From assembly GCF_003345355.1 (NCBI RefSeq), contig NZ_QQNB01000004.1, positions 1 to 64,000 of the forward strand: 64,000 nt of DNA. Reading direction: 5' to 3'. Shown here piece after piece: positions 24,140-32,703 of the stretch (position 1 is its first letter; every line of letters begins with the position of its first letter). Position numbers and translations under genes: made by a program. Under the pieces are notes generated by a model. That model was not told the origin of the DNA, ran no database searches, and saw only the letters and a program-made list of their open reading frames with translations. The DNA is from Sphingomonas aracearum (GTDB lineage Bacteria; Pseudomonadota; Alphaproteobacteria; Sphingomonadales; Sphingomonadaceae).

Positions 24140-25676
24140 GGTCCACTACGAAGCGGGCTAGCGTCGCGACATTGCCGTCCGGACGGTCCACCTGATCGAT
24201 CACCTTCACCTCGGCGTGCCAGTGGCCCGGCGTGACCGTGTAAAGCTGGTAGCCGCGCTGGTTGTTGAGCAGTTGCACGTTGGGATTGTGGTCCAGCGTC
24301 TCCAGTTCGCCGGGGTAGCGAGGGCCGCCGGTGCCGTTGGAGGAGATCGAGGTGGCGAGGAATTCGCTGGCGATCGCGGGGCTGGTGGGATCGGCGAGGT
24401 CTGTAGTGACGGAACCGACGATATGCTGGTGGATGTCGCCGCTGCCGACGACCACGTTGGTTAGCTTGCGCGCGCGGATGCTGTCGACCAGCCGCTGGCG
24501 GGCGAGGGAGTAGCCGCCCCAATTGTCCTTGCCGATGATCGGCGTGGTGGTGCCGTCCTTGCGCGCGTCATAGGGCATCATCAGCACCTGCTGGGCGATG
24601 AAATTCCAGCGCGTGTCGCTGGCGAGGCCGTGGTCGAACCATGCTTCCTGCGCCGTGCCGAGCATCGTGCGGCCGGGCTGGTCGATGGGGATGCAGGCGT
24701 CGAGCTCGGCGCGGGTCATGCCGGGAGCCTCGCATAGCTGGTCGCTGCGGTGGGAGCGGGTGTCGAGGACATGCATGCGCAGCAGGGTGCCGTAATCGAG
24801 CCGGCGGTACATCGCGCCTTTGCCGGGGCGCTGCGCGCGGCGGACGGGGACGTGCTCATACCAGGCCTGGAGCGCGGCGGCTTTGCGACGGGCGAAGACC
24901 TCGGGCGGGCTGCCGTCCTTGTCGAACGCGCCGGCCCAATTGTCGTCGATCTCGTGATCGTCGAACGACATGATGAAGGCGGCGGCGGCGTGCGCCGCCT
25001 GAAGGTCGGGGTCAGCTTTGTACAGTTCGTAGCGCTGGCGGTAGTCGGCGAGCGTATAGGGCTCGGTCGCGGGGTGGCGGCGCGGGGTGGCGCGGCCTTT
25101 GCTGGGCTGTTCGTAGATATAGTCGCCATAGTGGAAGATGGCGTCGAGATCGGATTCGCGCGCGAGATGGGCGAAGGCGGTGAAATAGCCAGCCTCGTAA
25201 TTCTGGCAGCCGGCCGAGGCGATGCGGACGCGATCGGGGGTGGTGCCGGGGGCCGGCGCGGTGCGCGCGGTGCCGACCGGGCTCGGGTCCGCGCCGGGGA
25301 CGATGAAGCGATACCAGTACGGGCGGTGCGGGCGCAGGCCGGTCACCTCGACATGGACCGAATGGGCGAGGCTGGCGTCGGCGATCGCACTGCCGTGGCG
25401 GGCGATGGTGCGGAACTTGGGGTCTTCGGCGATTTCCCAACGTACGGCCACGTCCGCCGCGGGCATCCCGCCATCGGGGGTGCCGGGTTCGGGCAGGAGG
25501 CGGGTCCACAGGACGAAGCCGTCGGGGGCTGGGTCGCCGGCGGCGACGCCTAGGGTGAAGGGATAATGCGCGAAGCGCGGTGCGGCGAGCAGGCGGGCGG
25601 GTTCGAGCGCGCCCGCGAGCGACAGGCCGATCCCGGCGCGGAGCAGCCCGCGGCGATCGAATTTCACGTTACCCAT
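24111..25676 (-). CDS. phoD: PhoD-type alkaline phosphatase/phosphodiesterase
   Basis: The 521-residue enzyme carries a Tat-type leader (DRRGLLRAGIGLSLAGAL). The PhoD N-terminal domain is followed by the metallophosphatase core: IFHYGDYIYE, MSFDDHEIDDNW and VVGSGDIHQHIVGS with metal-binding Asp/His residues. It releases phosphate from phosphodiesters and monoesters after export in folded form. The start at 25676 has GGAGG upstream; 25691 would put the SD inside the gene. The promoter at 25707-25734 shares the motif of both receptor genes, tying it to the local ECF regulon. Confidence 0.9.
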   Translation of the reverse strand: MGNVKFDRRGLLRAGIGLSLAGALEPARLLAAPRFAHYPFTLGVAAGDPAPDGFVLWTRLLPEPGTPDGGMPAADVAVRWEIAEDPKFRTIARHGSAIADASLAHSVHVEVTGLRPHRPYWYRFIVPGADPSPVGTARTAPAPGTTPDRVRIASAGCQNYEAGYFTAFAHLARESDLDAIFHYGDYIYEQPSKGRATPRRHPATEPYTLADYRQRYELYKADPDLQAAHAAAAFIMSFDDHEIDDNWAGAFDKDGSPPEVFARRKAAALQAWYEHVPVRRAQRPGKGAMYRRLDYGTLLRMHVLDTRSHRSDQLCEAPGMTRAELDACIPIDQPGRTMLGTAQEAWFDHGLASDTRWNFIAQQVLMMPYDARKDGTTTPIIGKDNWGGYSLARQRLVDSIRARKLTNVVVGSGDIHQHIVGSVTTDLADPTSPAIASEFLATSISSNGTGGPRYPGELETLDHNPNVQLLNNQRGYQLYTVTPGHWHAEVKVIDQVDRPDGNVATLARFVVDPKRPGPQAA

Positions 25677-25706
25677 CTTCACCCTCCGCATCAGCCGGCG
25701 AAGGGA

Positions 25707-25734
25707 AGACGGGCGAGGCGGCGGTAACCAGACA
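25707..25734 (-). promoter_or_regulatory. Putative ECF promoter of phoD
   Basis: On the minus strand TGTCTGG (25734-25728), 16 bp, then CGTCT (25711-25707), 30 bp before the ATG. The spacing is identical to the two receptor promoters. Confidence 0.65.
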
Positions 25735-25745
25735 ATCGGCTCGTC

Positions 25746-26714
25746 TCAGTCGTGCGCCGCCTCGTTGGACGTGATCACGATTTCCTCGCCGTTGCGGCGC
25801 ACCTCCGCGCCATAAGCCGCGCGGATCGCGCCGAGTACGCGGTCGGGGTCGGAGATGCGGAAGCGGCCGCTCACGCGGCGGTCGGCCAGCGCGGGGTCGG
25901 CGAAGCGGATCGGCTGGTCGGCGTAGCGCCGCACCTTGTCCACCAGCACGCCCATCGGCACGTCGGATGCCTCGAACCAGCCCGAGCGCCAGTCCGGCGC
26001 GCGATGCTGGGTGAGGTCGAAGGCGGCGGGCTTGGCGGCGAGGCGATCGGCGACGACGCGTGCGCCCTGGCCCATGCGCAGCACGACCTGCTCGCCATGC
26101 GCGGAGTCGAGCGACACCGCGCCGCGATAGACCTGCACGGTGATGCGATCGTCGGCCTGCCGGTCGACGTTGAAGGCGGTGCCGAGCACGCGCACGTCGG
26201 TGCTGCCGCTGTGGACGGTGAAGGGGCGATCGGCCTCGTGGTGGATGTCGAAAAAGGCCTCGCCTTGTGCCAGCGTCGCATCACGCCGCCATGGCAGCAG
26301 GCGGACGCGCAGTTCGGCGTCGCCGCTCAGGTCGACGCGCGAGCCGTCCGCCAGCGTCACGGAGCGGCCCGCGCCATGCCCGGCGCGATAGGTGGTGGTG
26401 AGCAGCGCGGGCGTCGCCAGCCCGATCGCGACGAGCGCGGCGCAGGCGGCCATCGCATAGCGCGCCGGGCGGAAGCGGCGCACCAGCGGCGCGGCGACGG
26501 TGCGCGGCGGGGTGGCGACGGCGTGCGCGCGCAACGCCTCGGCCAGCGCGTCGGAATGCCATAGCGCCTGCATGTCGGCGAAATCGTCGCGGTGGCGCGC
26601 GTCGGCGTCCATCCAGCGGTCGAACGCCGCGCCGGCAGCCGTGTCCATCGCGGGCTGGTCGAGCCGGTGGACCCAGGTCGCGGCATCGTCGGCCGCGTGG
26701 CGGTCGCGCGTCAT
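25746..26714 (-). CDS. FecR-family anti-sigma/signal transducer (2)
   Basis: The 322-residue protein has a full N-terminal DUF4880 region (AATWVHRLDQPAMDTAAGAA and following), a membrane helix (about 85-105), a FecR domain (LADGSRVDLSGDAEL, QGEAFFDIHHEADRPFTVHSG) and a C-terminal STN-like part (SGRFRISDPDRVLGAIRAAYG). It overlaps the FecI gene by ATGA, so the two are coupled. It would transmit the state of the second receptor to its sigma factor. Confidence 0.9.
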   Translation of the reverse strand: MTRDRHAADDAATWVHRLDQPAMDTAAGAAFDRWMDADARHRDDFADMQALWHSDALAEALRAHAVATPPRTVAAPLVRRFRPARYAMAACAALVAIGLATPALLTTTYRAGHGAGRSVTLADGSRVDLSGDAELRVRLLPWRRDATLAQGEAFFDIHHEADRPFTVHSGSTDVRVLGTAFNVDRQADDRITVQVYRGAVSLDSAHGEQVVLRMGQGARVVADRLAAKPAAFDLTQHRAPDWRSGWFEASDVPMGVLVDKVRRYADQPIRFADPALADRRVSGRFRISDPDRVLGAIRAAYGAEVRRNGEEIVITSNEAAHD

Positions 26715-27229
26715 GCCTCGTCCCCCGTGGCGAGGGCGCGATGGAGGTCTGCGAGGCCCCGCGTGATATGTTTTTCGACCGCTTTCAGGCTCAACTCCAG
26801 ATCATTCGCTATCGCCGCGCAGCTCTGGCCGTGCAGCCGCCGCCGCACGACCACCTCGCGCCGCAGCGGCGGCATCGCCGCCAGCGCCGCCTGCAAGACG
26901 ACAAGTTCCTGCCGACCCGCCACCACCCGATCGGGCAAGGGCGAGTCGCTCGGCTGCTGTTCCTCGGGCTCGCCCGCATAGCGCCGATCGCGGCGATGAT
27001 GATCGACCAGCAGATTGGCGGCAATGCGAAAGCCCAGAGCATAGACGCTGACGGGCCGCCGATCCCGACATTGCTGGACGAGCCGCGACAAAGTTTCCTG
27101 CACCACGTCCTCGACCAGATCGGCGCGGTTGGTGCGCGCGCGCGCATAGCGGCCGAGCGCCGTGCCGAGCGCCGCCCAATCCTCCTCGGGCGGCGCGTCG
27201 GCGCGATCGTCGAACTGGAGCAGCGACAT
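26711..27229 (-). CDS. ECF sigma factor, FecI type (2)
   Basis: The 172-residue sigma factor has region 2 (DLVEDVVQETLSRLV, RIAANLLVDHHRRD) and region 4 (MPPLRREVVVRRRLHGQSCAAIANDLELSLKAVEKHITRGLADLHRAL). It is divergent from receptor 2, with a 195-bp control region holding paired decanucleotides and a direct repeat. Either this or the first FecI-like factor may recognise the shared TGTC..CGTCT promoter. Confidence 0.9.
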   Translation of the reverse strand: MSLLQFDDRADAPPEEDWAALGTALGRYARARTNRADLVEDVVQETLSRLVQQCRDRRPVSVYALGFRIAANLLVDHHRRDRRYAGEPEEQQPSDSPLPDRVVAGRQELVVLQAALAAMPPLRREVVVRRRLHGQSCAAIANDLELSLKAVEKHITRGLADLHRALATGDEA

Positions 27230-27278
27230 GGTTACGGGCGAATCCGGTACGGAATGGCGCGCCAGCTAGGGGCTGTTC

Positions 27279-27350
27279 GTTACAGATTGAGGACGAAAAT
27301 CGGCGGAATTGCGCGAAAATCGGAGGGCGGAAGGTTCACGAATCTGTAAC
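27279..27350. promoter_or_regulatory. Paired operators in the fecI2/receptor 2 divergent region
   Basis: A perfect 10-bp inverted pair, GTTACAGATT (27279-27288) and AATCTGTAAC (27341-27350), faces both genes 52 bp apart. Between them lies a direct repeat CGAAAATCGG (27294-27303 and 27314-27323, 20-bp period). GGTTCAC-N4-CTGTAAC (27333-27350) has the 11-bp phase of a Pho box. Confidence 0.6.
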
Positions 27351-27360
27351 AACAAAATCG

Positions 27361-27388
27361 TGTCGGGTTATTGCTTCCCCGGCCGTCT
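27361..27388 (+). promoter_or_regulatory. Putative ECF promoter of TonB receptor 2
   Basis: TGTCGGG (27361-27367), 16 bp, then CGTCT (27384-27388), 36 bp before the ATG. This is the third copy of the shared motif. Confidence 0.65.
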
Positions 27389-27424
27389 GCTCCCCGAAAC
27401 CAGCATAATTTCCGGGGGTCACCA

Positions 27425-30367
27425 ATGTTCGCCGCACGTCGCTTCGCGTCCCTGCTGCTCTGTTCCGCTGCGGTCTCGGCCGTATCCCTGCCGGCCGCCG
27501 CGCAGGTTCAGCGGCAATATGATTTCGATCTGCCCGCGCAGCCGATGGGCGATGCGCTCGTCATCTTCTCGCGCATCACCGGGCTGCAGGTGGCGACCTC
27601 GCCAACGGTGGTCGACGGGCTTCGCAGTGGTGCGCTGCACGGCCGGATGAGCGCCGCCGAGGCGTTGCAGCGGATGACCGCCGGGGGCGTCGTCAGCGCG
27701 CGGATCGTGGGCGATACGGTGACGATCGACCGCCGCCTGAGCGCCACCGACGCGCCGACCGCCGCGCCGGAACTGGCCGAAGCGTCGGGTGCGGACGATA
27801 TCGTCGTCACCGGCTATCGCGAGAGCCTCGCGCGGGCCGAGCAATTGAAGCGCGCCGCGGTCGGCACGACCGACGTGATCCTCGCGCAGGACATCGCCGC
27901 CTTTCCCGACCAGAATCTGGCGGAATCGCTCCAGCGCATCCCCGGCGTCGCGATCACGCGCGACAGCGGCGAGGGGCGGCAGATTTCGCTGCGCGGGCTC
28001 GGCCCCGATTTCACCCGCACTCAGCTAAACGGCATGGAGGTGCTGACCAACACCTCCTCGGGGCTGGACAGCCGCGGCACGGTGAGCCGCAACCGCTCGT
28101 TCGACTACAGCATCTTCGCCTCGGAGCTGTTCAACCGCGTGACGGTGGAGAAGTCCTATGCGGCTGAGCAGGACGAGGGCGGCATCGGCGGCACGGTGGG
28201 GCTGCGCGCGGCCAAGCCGTTCGATTATACGAAGAACACGTTGGTGGTCTCCGCCAAGGGGCAGGTGAACCAATATACCAAGAAGCTGACGCCGCGGCTG
28301 GTGGGCCTCGCTTCGGGGCGCTGGGGCGATGTCGGCGCGCTGGTCTCGGTGGCCTATTCCAAGGCCGATACGATCGAATGGGGCTATCGCAACTGGAACT
28401 GGTCGCAGATCAATTTCGGCGCGGTCAATGTCGGGCCGAATATTCCCGCGGACGTGCGCGCGACGCTGGTCGGCGCCACGGGTGCCAATCGCGTATGGAA
28501 CAGCCGCGCGCAGACCTATGCCACCTGGTATAACCAGCGCGAGCGGCTGGGCATTTCCTCGGCGTTCCAATATCATCCCGGTGATCGCACCGACGTGACG
28601 CTGGACGTGCTCTACGGGCGGCTGCGCAACCAGCGCGAGACCAATGCGCTAGGCGCGGCGGGGACCAACAACGTCTCGTCGAACGACATTCGCGGTACGC
28701 AGCGACTGACCGCTGTGACGATCGACCGGTTCAACAGCATCACGTCAGCATCGTTTTCGGGTGTCGATATGCGCTCCGAGGCACGCGACACCGGCGACCA
28801 GACCGATTTCTGGCAGGTGGCGCTGAACGCCCGCACCGAAATCACCGATCGCCTGAGCGCCACGGCGCTGGCGGGCTGGTCGAAGTCGGTGTTCAACTCC
28901 AGCTACGATCAGGCGTTCATGGAGGCGACGGGGCAGAGCTACACCTTTTCCAACCTCGATACCGACGAGCCGCGCAACACCTATGGTTTCGACGTGAGCG
29001 ACGCCTCCTATTGGGATCCGATGCAGGCGCAGAGCCAGGCGAACCGGATCGCGAGCGAATTCTACAATGCCAAGGGCGAACTGGCCTGGGCGTTCGGCGG
29101 CGGATCGACGCTGAAGGCGGGTGCGGCGTTCAAGCAGTTCACCAACTCGGCGTGGGAGCGCCGCAAGACGTTCAACTTCAACCGCGCCACCGCGCCCGAC
29201 GTGCCGACCCGGCTGACGGCGTACAGCAGCTTCACGCCCTATGTGCTGGCCGACATAGACGGCGCGTATCAGGTGCTGGGGCTCGACAATACGCTCACCG
29301 CCGCCAACATCACCACCGGCAGCGACTTTCGGCTGCGCGAGCGGAGCTGGACCGGCTTCGTGCAATATGATCTGAACACGAACATCGGCACCGTGGGCGT
29401 GCGCGCCAATGCGGGCCTGCGCTACTATCGCACGAACCTGCTTTCCGAGGGCAATGCGCTGGTCGGCGCGACGCTGTCACCGGTGAGCATCAGCAGCGAT
29501 TATGACGGGTTTCTGCCCGCGGCGAACGTCGCGTTCGATCTCACCCGCTCCTTGGTGTTTCGCATCAATGCCAACCGCAATCTGAGCCGCCCGGCGCTGA
29601 ACGACATGCGCGCTGCCGCTTCGATCTCGGTTGCGAATTTCGGCGGCACGATCAGCGCGGGCAATCCGAACCTCGCGCCGTTCATCGCGGATTCGCTGGA
29701 TGCCTCGCTCGAATATTATGACGGCAAGCGCGGCTCGCTGGCCATCGGCGTGTTCTACAAGAAGATGAAGTCGTTCATCACCACCGAGACGACCCCGGTG
29801 CCCTACAACACCACGGGCTTCCCCACCTCGCTGCTGCTGCCGGGACAGGATCCGTCGATCGTCTATAATTACACCCGCCCGGTGAACGGCGAGGGGGCGA
29901 ACATCAAGGGGATCGAGATCGCGGGCAAGCGCGATTTCGACTTCCTGCCGGGGTTCCTGAGCCATCTCGGCGCGTTGGGTAACCTGACGCTGGCGGACGG
30001 CAGCACCGACGTGAGCTATTCGGGCGTGCCGATCACCTTGCCGCTGACGGCGCTGTCGAAACTATCGACCAATGCGACGCTGTATTTCGACACCGATCGC
30101 TTCGGCATCCGCGGCTCGGTCGCGACGCGCAGCCGCTATCGTGGCGGCAGCGGGGGTAACGGCAATATCGGCGAATTCTTCGCGCCGCAGACCAATTACG
30201 ACGCCTCGGCCTATTTCAACCTCACCGAGCAGCTGAAGTTCACGCTGGAGGCGCTGAACATCAGCGACCAGCGGATCGTGCAATATGCCGATCGCGATGC
30301 CCGGCGGATGATGACGAATACGGTGAGCGGGCGGACGATCCTGTTCGGCGCGACGATGCGCTTCTGA
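27425..30367 (+). CDS. TonB-dependent outer-membrane receptor with STN signalling domain (2)
   Basis: The 980-residue protein has a signal peptide (1-25), an STN domain (about 35-110), a TonB-box-like DDIVVTG (about 124), a plug with QNLAESLQRIPGVAITRDSGEGRQISLRG, and a barrel ending in Phe. It is clearly paralogous to receptor 1: the plug and the late segment FPTSLLLPGQDPSIVYNYTR are near-identical between them. The start at 27425 follows GGGGTCACC. It is paired with the divergent FecI/FecR 2. The substrate is unknown; a phosphorylated compound is inferred from the neighbours. Confidence 0.93.
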   Translation: MFAARRFASLLLCSAAVSAVSLPAAAQVQRQYDFDLPAQPMGDALVIFSRITGLQVATSPTVVDGLRSGALHGRMSAAEALQRMTAGGVVSARIVGDTVTIDRRLSATDAPTAAPELAEASGADDIVVTGYRESLARAEQLKRAAVGTTDVILAQDIAAFPDQNLAESLQRIPGVAITRDSGEGRQISLRGLGPDFTRTQLNGMEVLTNTSSGLDSRGTVSRNRSFDYSIFASELFNRVTVEKSYAAEQDEGGIGGTVGLRAAKPFDYTKNTLVVSAKGQVNQYTKKLTPRLVGLASGRWGDVGALVSVAYSKADTIEWGYRNWNWSQINFGAVNVGPNIPADVRATLVGATGANRVWNSRAQTYATWYNQRERLGISSAFQYHPGDRTDVTLDVLYGRLRNQRETNALGAAGTNNVSSNDIRGTQRLTAVTIDRFNSITSASFSGVDMRSEARDTGDQTDFWQVALNARTEITDRLSATALAGWSKSVFNSSYDQAFMEATGQSYTFSNLDTDEPRNTYGFDVSDASYWDPMQAQSQANRIASEFYNAKGELAWAFGGGSTLKAGAAFKQFTNSAWERRKTFNFNRATAPDVPTRLTAYSSFTPYVLADIDGAYQVLGLDNTLTAANITTGSDFRLRERSWTGFVQYDLNTNIGTVGVRANAGLRYYRTNLLSEGNALVGATLSPVSISSDYDGFLPAANVAFDLTRSLVFRINANRNLSRPALNDMRAAASISVANFGGTISAGNPNLAPFIADSLDASLEYYDGKRGSLAIGVFYKKMKSFITTETTPVPYNTTGFPTSLLLPGQDPSIVYNYTRPVNGEGANIKGIEIAGKRDFDFLPGFLSHLGALGNLTLADGSTDVSYSGVPITLPLTALSKLSTNATLYFDTDRFGIRGSVATRSRYRGGSGGNGNIGEFFAPQTNYDASAYFNLTEQLKFTLEALNISDQRIVQYADRDARRMMTNTVSGRTILFGATMRF

Positions 30368-30376
30368 GGTGATGAG

Positions 30377-30410
30377 GGCGTCGGCATGGAAACGAGCCGA
30401 CGCCTTATTG
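30377..30410 (+). terminator. Rho-independent terminator after TonB receptor 2
   Basis: A perfect 9-bp stem GGCGTCGGC (30377-30385) and GCCGACGCC (30396-30404), 10-base loop, followed by TTATTG. It starts 9 bp after the stop. Confidence 0.85.
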
Positions 30411-30477
30411 TCAGGCGAAGTGAACGAGCGTCTGGTTTTGGGACACGGCCGAGGACCCCTGAATGGCCGACTATGGG

Positions 30478-30876
30478 TCATTCTGACGATCGGCGTATGT
30501 CGGTGATAATAACGCCCACGTCAGCGCTCGCGAGGTCCGCGTCCGTCGTGAACAGCTCAGCGCCTAAGTCCAAGGCGAGCGCCAGACAGGCTCGATCACC
30601 CATCGACAGGCCCAGCGGCTTGGTCGCCGACCTCAGGTCGCCGATGGTCATGGCCTGAGAAGGCGACAACGGCCGAACGTCCAGGTGTAGGCCGCCCAGC
30701 GCCTCTCGAACTTCCTCCAACGACAGGCCGCGCTCGCGCAGCTTGGATACGACCTCTGCGAGGTTGGTCGTGCCCAGCACGGACCGCGTCAGGACGCCGA
30801 TCACCTTGTCGGCACCGGCCTCGTCGTTGAGCAGGCAGAGCAGCGCGGATGCGTCAAGGACGACCTTGCTACTCAC
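30478..30876 (-). CDS. vapC: VapC-like PIN-domain toxin
   Basis: The 132-residue PIN ribonuclease has VVLDASALLCLLNDE (first acidic Asp), NLAEVVSKL (Glu), MGDRACLALALDLGAELFTTDAD (Asp residues of the metal site). It would cleave RNA when released from its antitoxin. The GTG start at 30876 overlaps the antitoxin stop by 8 bp; a longer frame to 30903 would lie inside the antitoxin gene. It lies in an operon with the AbrB-type antitoxin upstream, the usual order. Confidence 0.88.
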   Translation of the reverse strand: MSSKVVLDASALLCLLNDEAGADKVIGVLTRSVLGTTNLAEVVSKLRERGLSLEEVREALGGLHLDVRPLSPSQAMTIGDLRSATKPLGLSMGDRACLALALDLGAELFTTDADLASADVGVIITDIRRSSE

Positions 30877-31123
30877 GCTCGGCCTCGCGGCGCCGGTCGG
30901 CAATCAGTTCATCGGCCAAGCCTGTCCCTTCGGGTATGTGCTTGCGCAGGATGGCGCGGGCACGCTCGATGGCCCGCGTCACCGACCGTACCCGAAGCTC
31001 CCCGTTGTCGACGTCGACTAGAACGGTGTCACCTGTGCCAATCCCGAGCTGACGCCTCATCGATGCCGGGATGACCAGTTTGCCACCGTCCACAATCTTA
31101 ACCCGCTGCGCTTCCACCTGCAC
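30869..31123 (-). CDS. vapB: AbrB/SpoVT-type antitoxin (VapB-like)
   Basis: The 84-residue protein has an N-terminal swapped-hairpin AbrB domain (KIVDGGKLVIPASMRRQLGI and GDTVLVDVDNGELRVRSV) and a C-terminal helical tail that would bind the toxin. It probably represses its own promoter; a small dyad lies 14 bp upstream of its start. Confidence 0.88.
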   Translation of the reverse strand: MQVEAQRVKIVDGGKLVIPASMRRQLGIGTGDTVLVDVDNGELRVRSVTRAIERARAILRKHIPEGTGLADELIADRRREAERE

Positions 31124-31136
31124 CAGTCCTGCTCGT

Positions 31137-31153
31137 GTGACCTAATCAGTCAC
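31137..31153 (-). promoter_or_regulatory. Candidate vapBC operator
   Basis: A short dyad GTGAC-N7-GTCAC lies just upstream of the antitoxin start, where an AbrB-type autorepressor would bind. The arms are short, so the call is tentative. Confidence 0.3.
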
Positions 31154-31366
31154 CTACGTACCAGAATAGATGCAGAGCTGCCATCGCTAGATGATCATGT
31201 TCGATCAAAGCAAGCAACGGCGAGCACGCCTGCACCAAACCCGTTCATCTCGGTCGAAAACGGCTACGCAGAGCCGGCCTGCTTAGCTAGGCGCGACAGA
31301 CCCGGTCCTTGCTTATCGGAGCCGGTGCCGGCAGAGGTGGCGCTTACGGGTATATGTAGATTGGCC

Positions 31367-32041
31367 ATGACGAACGACAGCACACCCGTCCCGATCCGCG
31401 CCGCGCGCGTGTACCTTCGCGTCAGCACCGAAGAGCAGGATCTTACCCGACAGGAGGCGATCGTCGCAGGTGCCCGATCAGCGGGCTATTACGTGGCGGC
31501 AGTGTACCGCGAAAAAGCTTCCGGCGCGCGGCCCGACCGGCCGGAGCTGCTTCGAATGATTGCCGATCTCCAGCCCGGGGAAGTGGTGGTCGCCGAAAAG
31601 ATCGACCGGATCAGCCGTCTCCCGCTCGCCGAGGCGGAGCTGCTGGTGGCGACGATCCGGGCAAAGGGCGCGCGCCTCGCGGTGCCGGGCATCGTCGACC
31701 TTACCGATCTGGTCGCCGACAGCGCCGGCGTCGCCCGAATCGTTTTGGAAGCCGTGCAGGAAATGCTGCTGCGCGTAGCGCTTCAGACCGCGCGCGACGA
31801 TTACGAGACCCGACGAGAGCGCCAGCGCGAGGGCATCGAGATCGCTAAGCGGGCAGGGCGGTATACCGGGCGCAAGCCCGACCTAGCTCATCACCGTCGG
31901 ATCATCAGCATGCGCGAAGCAGGCATGAGCATCGCCAGGACAGCGGAGCTGGCGGGGTGCAGCGTTGCGCAAGTCAAGCGCGTGACGGCGATGCACCGCG
32001 CAAAGGCGATCGCGGCCGGCCAGCCCCCCGCTGACCCGTAA
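31367..32041 (+). CDS. Small serine recombinase/resolvase (copy 1 of 2)
   Basis: The 224-residue recombinase has an N-terminal catalytic domain RAARVYLRVSTEEQDLTRQE with Ser in RVST, then VVAEKIDRISRLPL and a C-terminal helix-turn-helix (GMSIARTAELAGCSVAQVKRV). It is closely related to the recombinase at 48057-48710: about 18 differences over roughly 200 residues by eye, while codon use differs clearly. The pair brackets the transport and stress block, so site-specific excision or inversion is possible. The start at 31367 is at MTNDS; an upstream in-frame start exists at 31325. Confidence 0.88.
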   Translation: MTNDSTPVPIRAARVYLRVSTEEQDLTRQEAIVAGARSAGYYVAAVYREKASGARPDRPELLRMIADLQPGEVVVAEKIDRISRLPLAEAELLVATIRAKGARLAVPGIVDLTDLVADSAGVARIVLEAVQEMLLRVALQTARDDYETRRERQREGIEIAKRAGRYTGRKPDLAHHRRIISMREAGMSIARTAELAGCSVAQVKRVTAMHRAKAIAAGQPPADP

Positions 32042-32084
32042 GCAGCCCCCCGATCATGGGATTCGCGCGATCGACGTGACGATC

Positions 32085-32666
32085 CTAACGGATCGGCGCC
32101 AGCGTGTTTATACCGGCGTCGGCATCTGTTTCGGGAGGCGGCGGGGCTGCCCCGAGATCGCGGTAGGAAGGAAGGTCCGGTGCATCGCCGGGCACGGGCT
32201 GCGCTTCCAGCCTCGCGATCATGCGCTTCATTTCGGCGATCTCGCGGACCTGGGCGTCGATGATGCCATCGGCAAGCCGTCGTACTTGGGGGTCGCGGAT
32301 GTGAGCGCGCTCGCTGGTCATGATTGCGATGGAATGATGTGGGATCATCGCCTTCATGTATGCGACGTCTCCAACCGTCTCCTGACTACGTACCAGCCAC
32401 AGCGCCCCTGCGAAAACGAGCGCAGCGCCGGCGACGATCCCGATGTTGGCGCGTCGGTTCGGATACATGCCCCACATGAAGCCGATCATGATTACGGCCA
32501 TGACCGCGCCCATAACGACGGCCATCCACGTCCGTGTCTGGCTGAATTCGACGTGGCTGATCGCATAGGTGTTGAGGTACATGAGGCCGAACATCACAAC
32601 GGTGGAGGTCGCGATCATCGCGGCGAACCGCCAATAGCTCATGCCGCGCATCTGCTTGTCGTCCAT
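32085..32666 (-). CDS. DUF305 family protein with membrane domain
   Basis: The 193-residue protein has three to four N-terminal hydrophobic helices (about 15-105) and a DUF305 domain (YMKAMIPHHSIAIMTSERA, then IIDAQVREIAEMKRMI). The HH and Met residues suggest metal binding. DUF305 proteins often sit in copper-related loci. AGGA precedes the ATG at 32666. It is the last gene of a leftward series. A fragment of another DUF305 gene exists at 2600. Confidence 0.82.
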   Translation of the reverse strand: MDDKQMRGMSYWRFAAMIATSTVVMFGLMYLNTYAISHVEFSQTRTWMAVVMGAVMAVIMIGFMWGMYPNRRANIGIVAGAALVFAGALWLVRSQETVGDVAYMKAMIPHHSIAIMTSERAHIRDPQVRRLADGIIDAQVREIAEMKRMIARLEAQPVPGDAPDLPSYRDLGAAPPPPETDADAGINTLAPIR

Positions 32667-32703
32667 GGTTCCTCTCCCTGCCAGACGATTGCACTTCAAC
32701 GCT

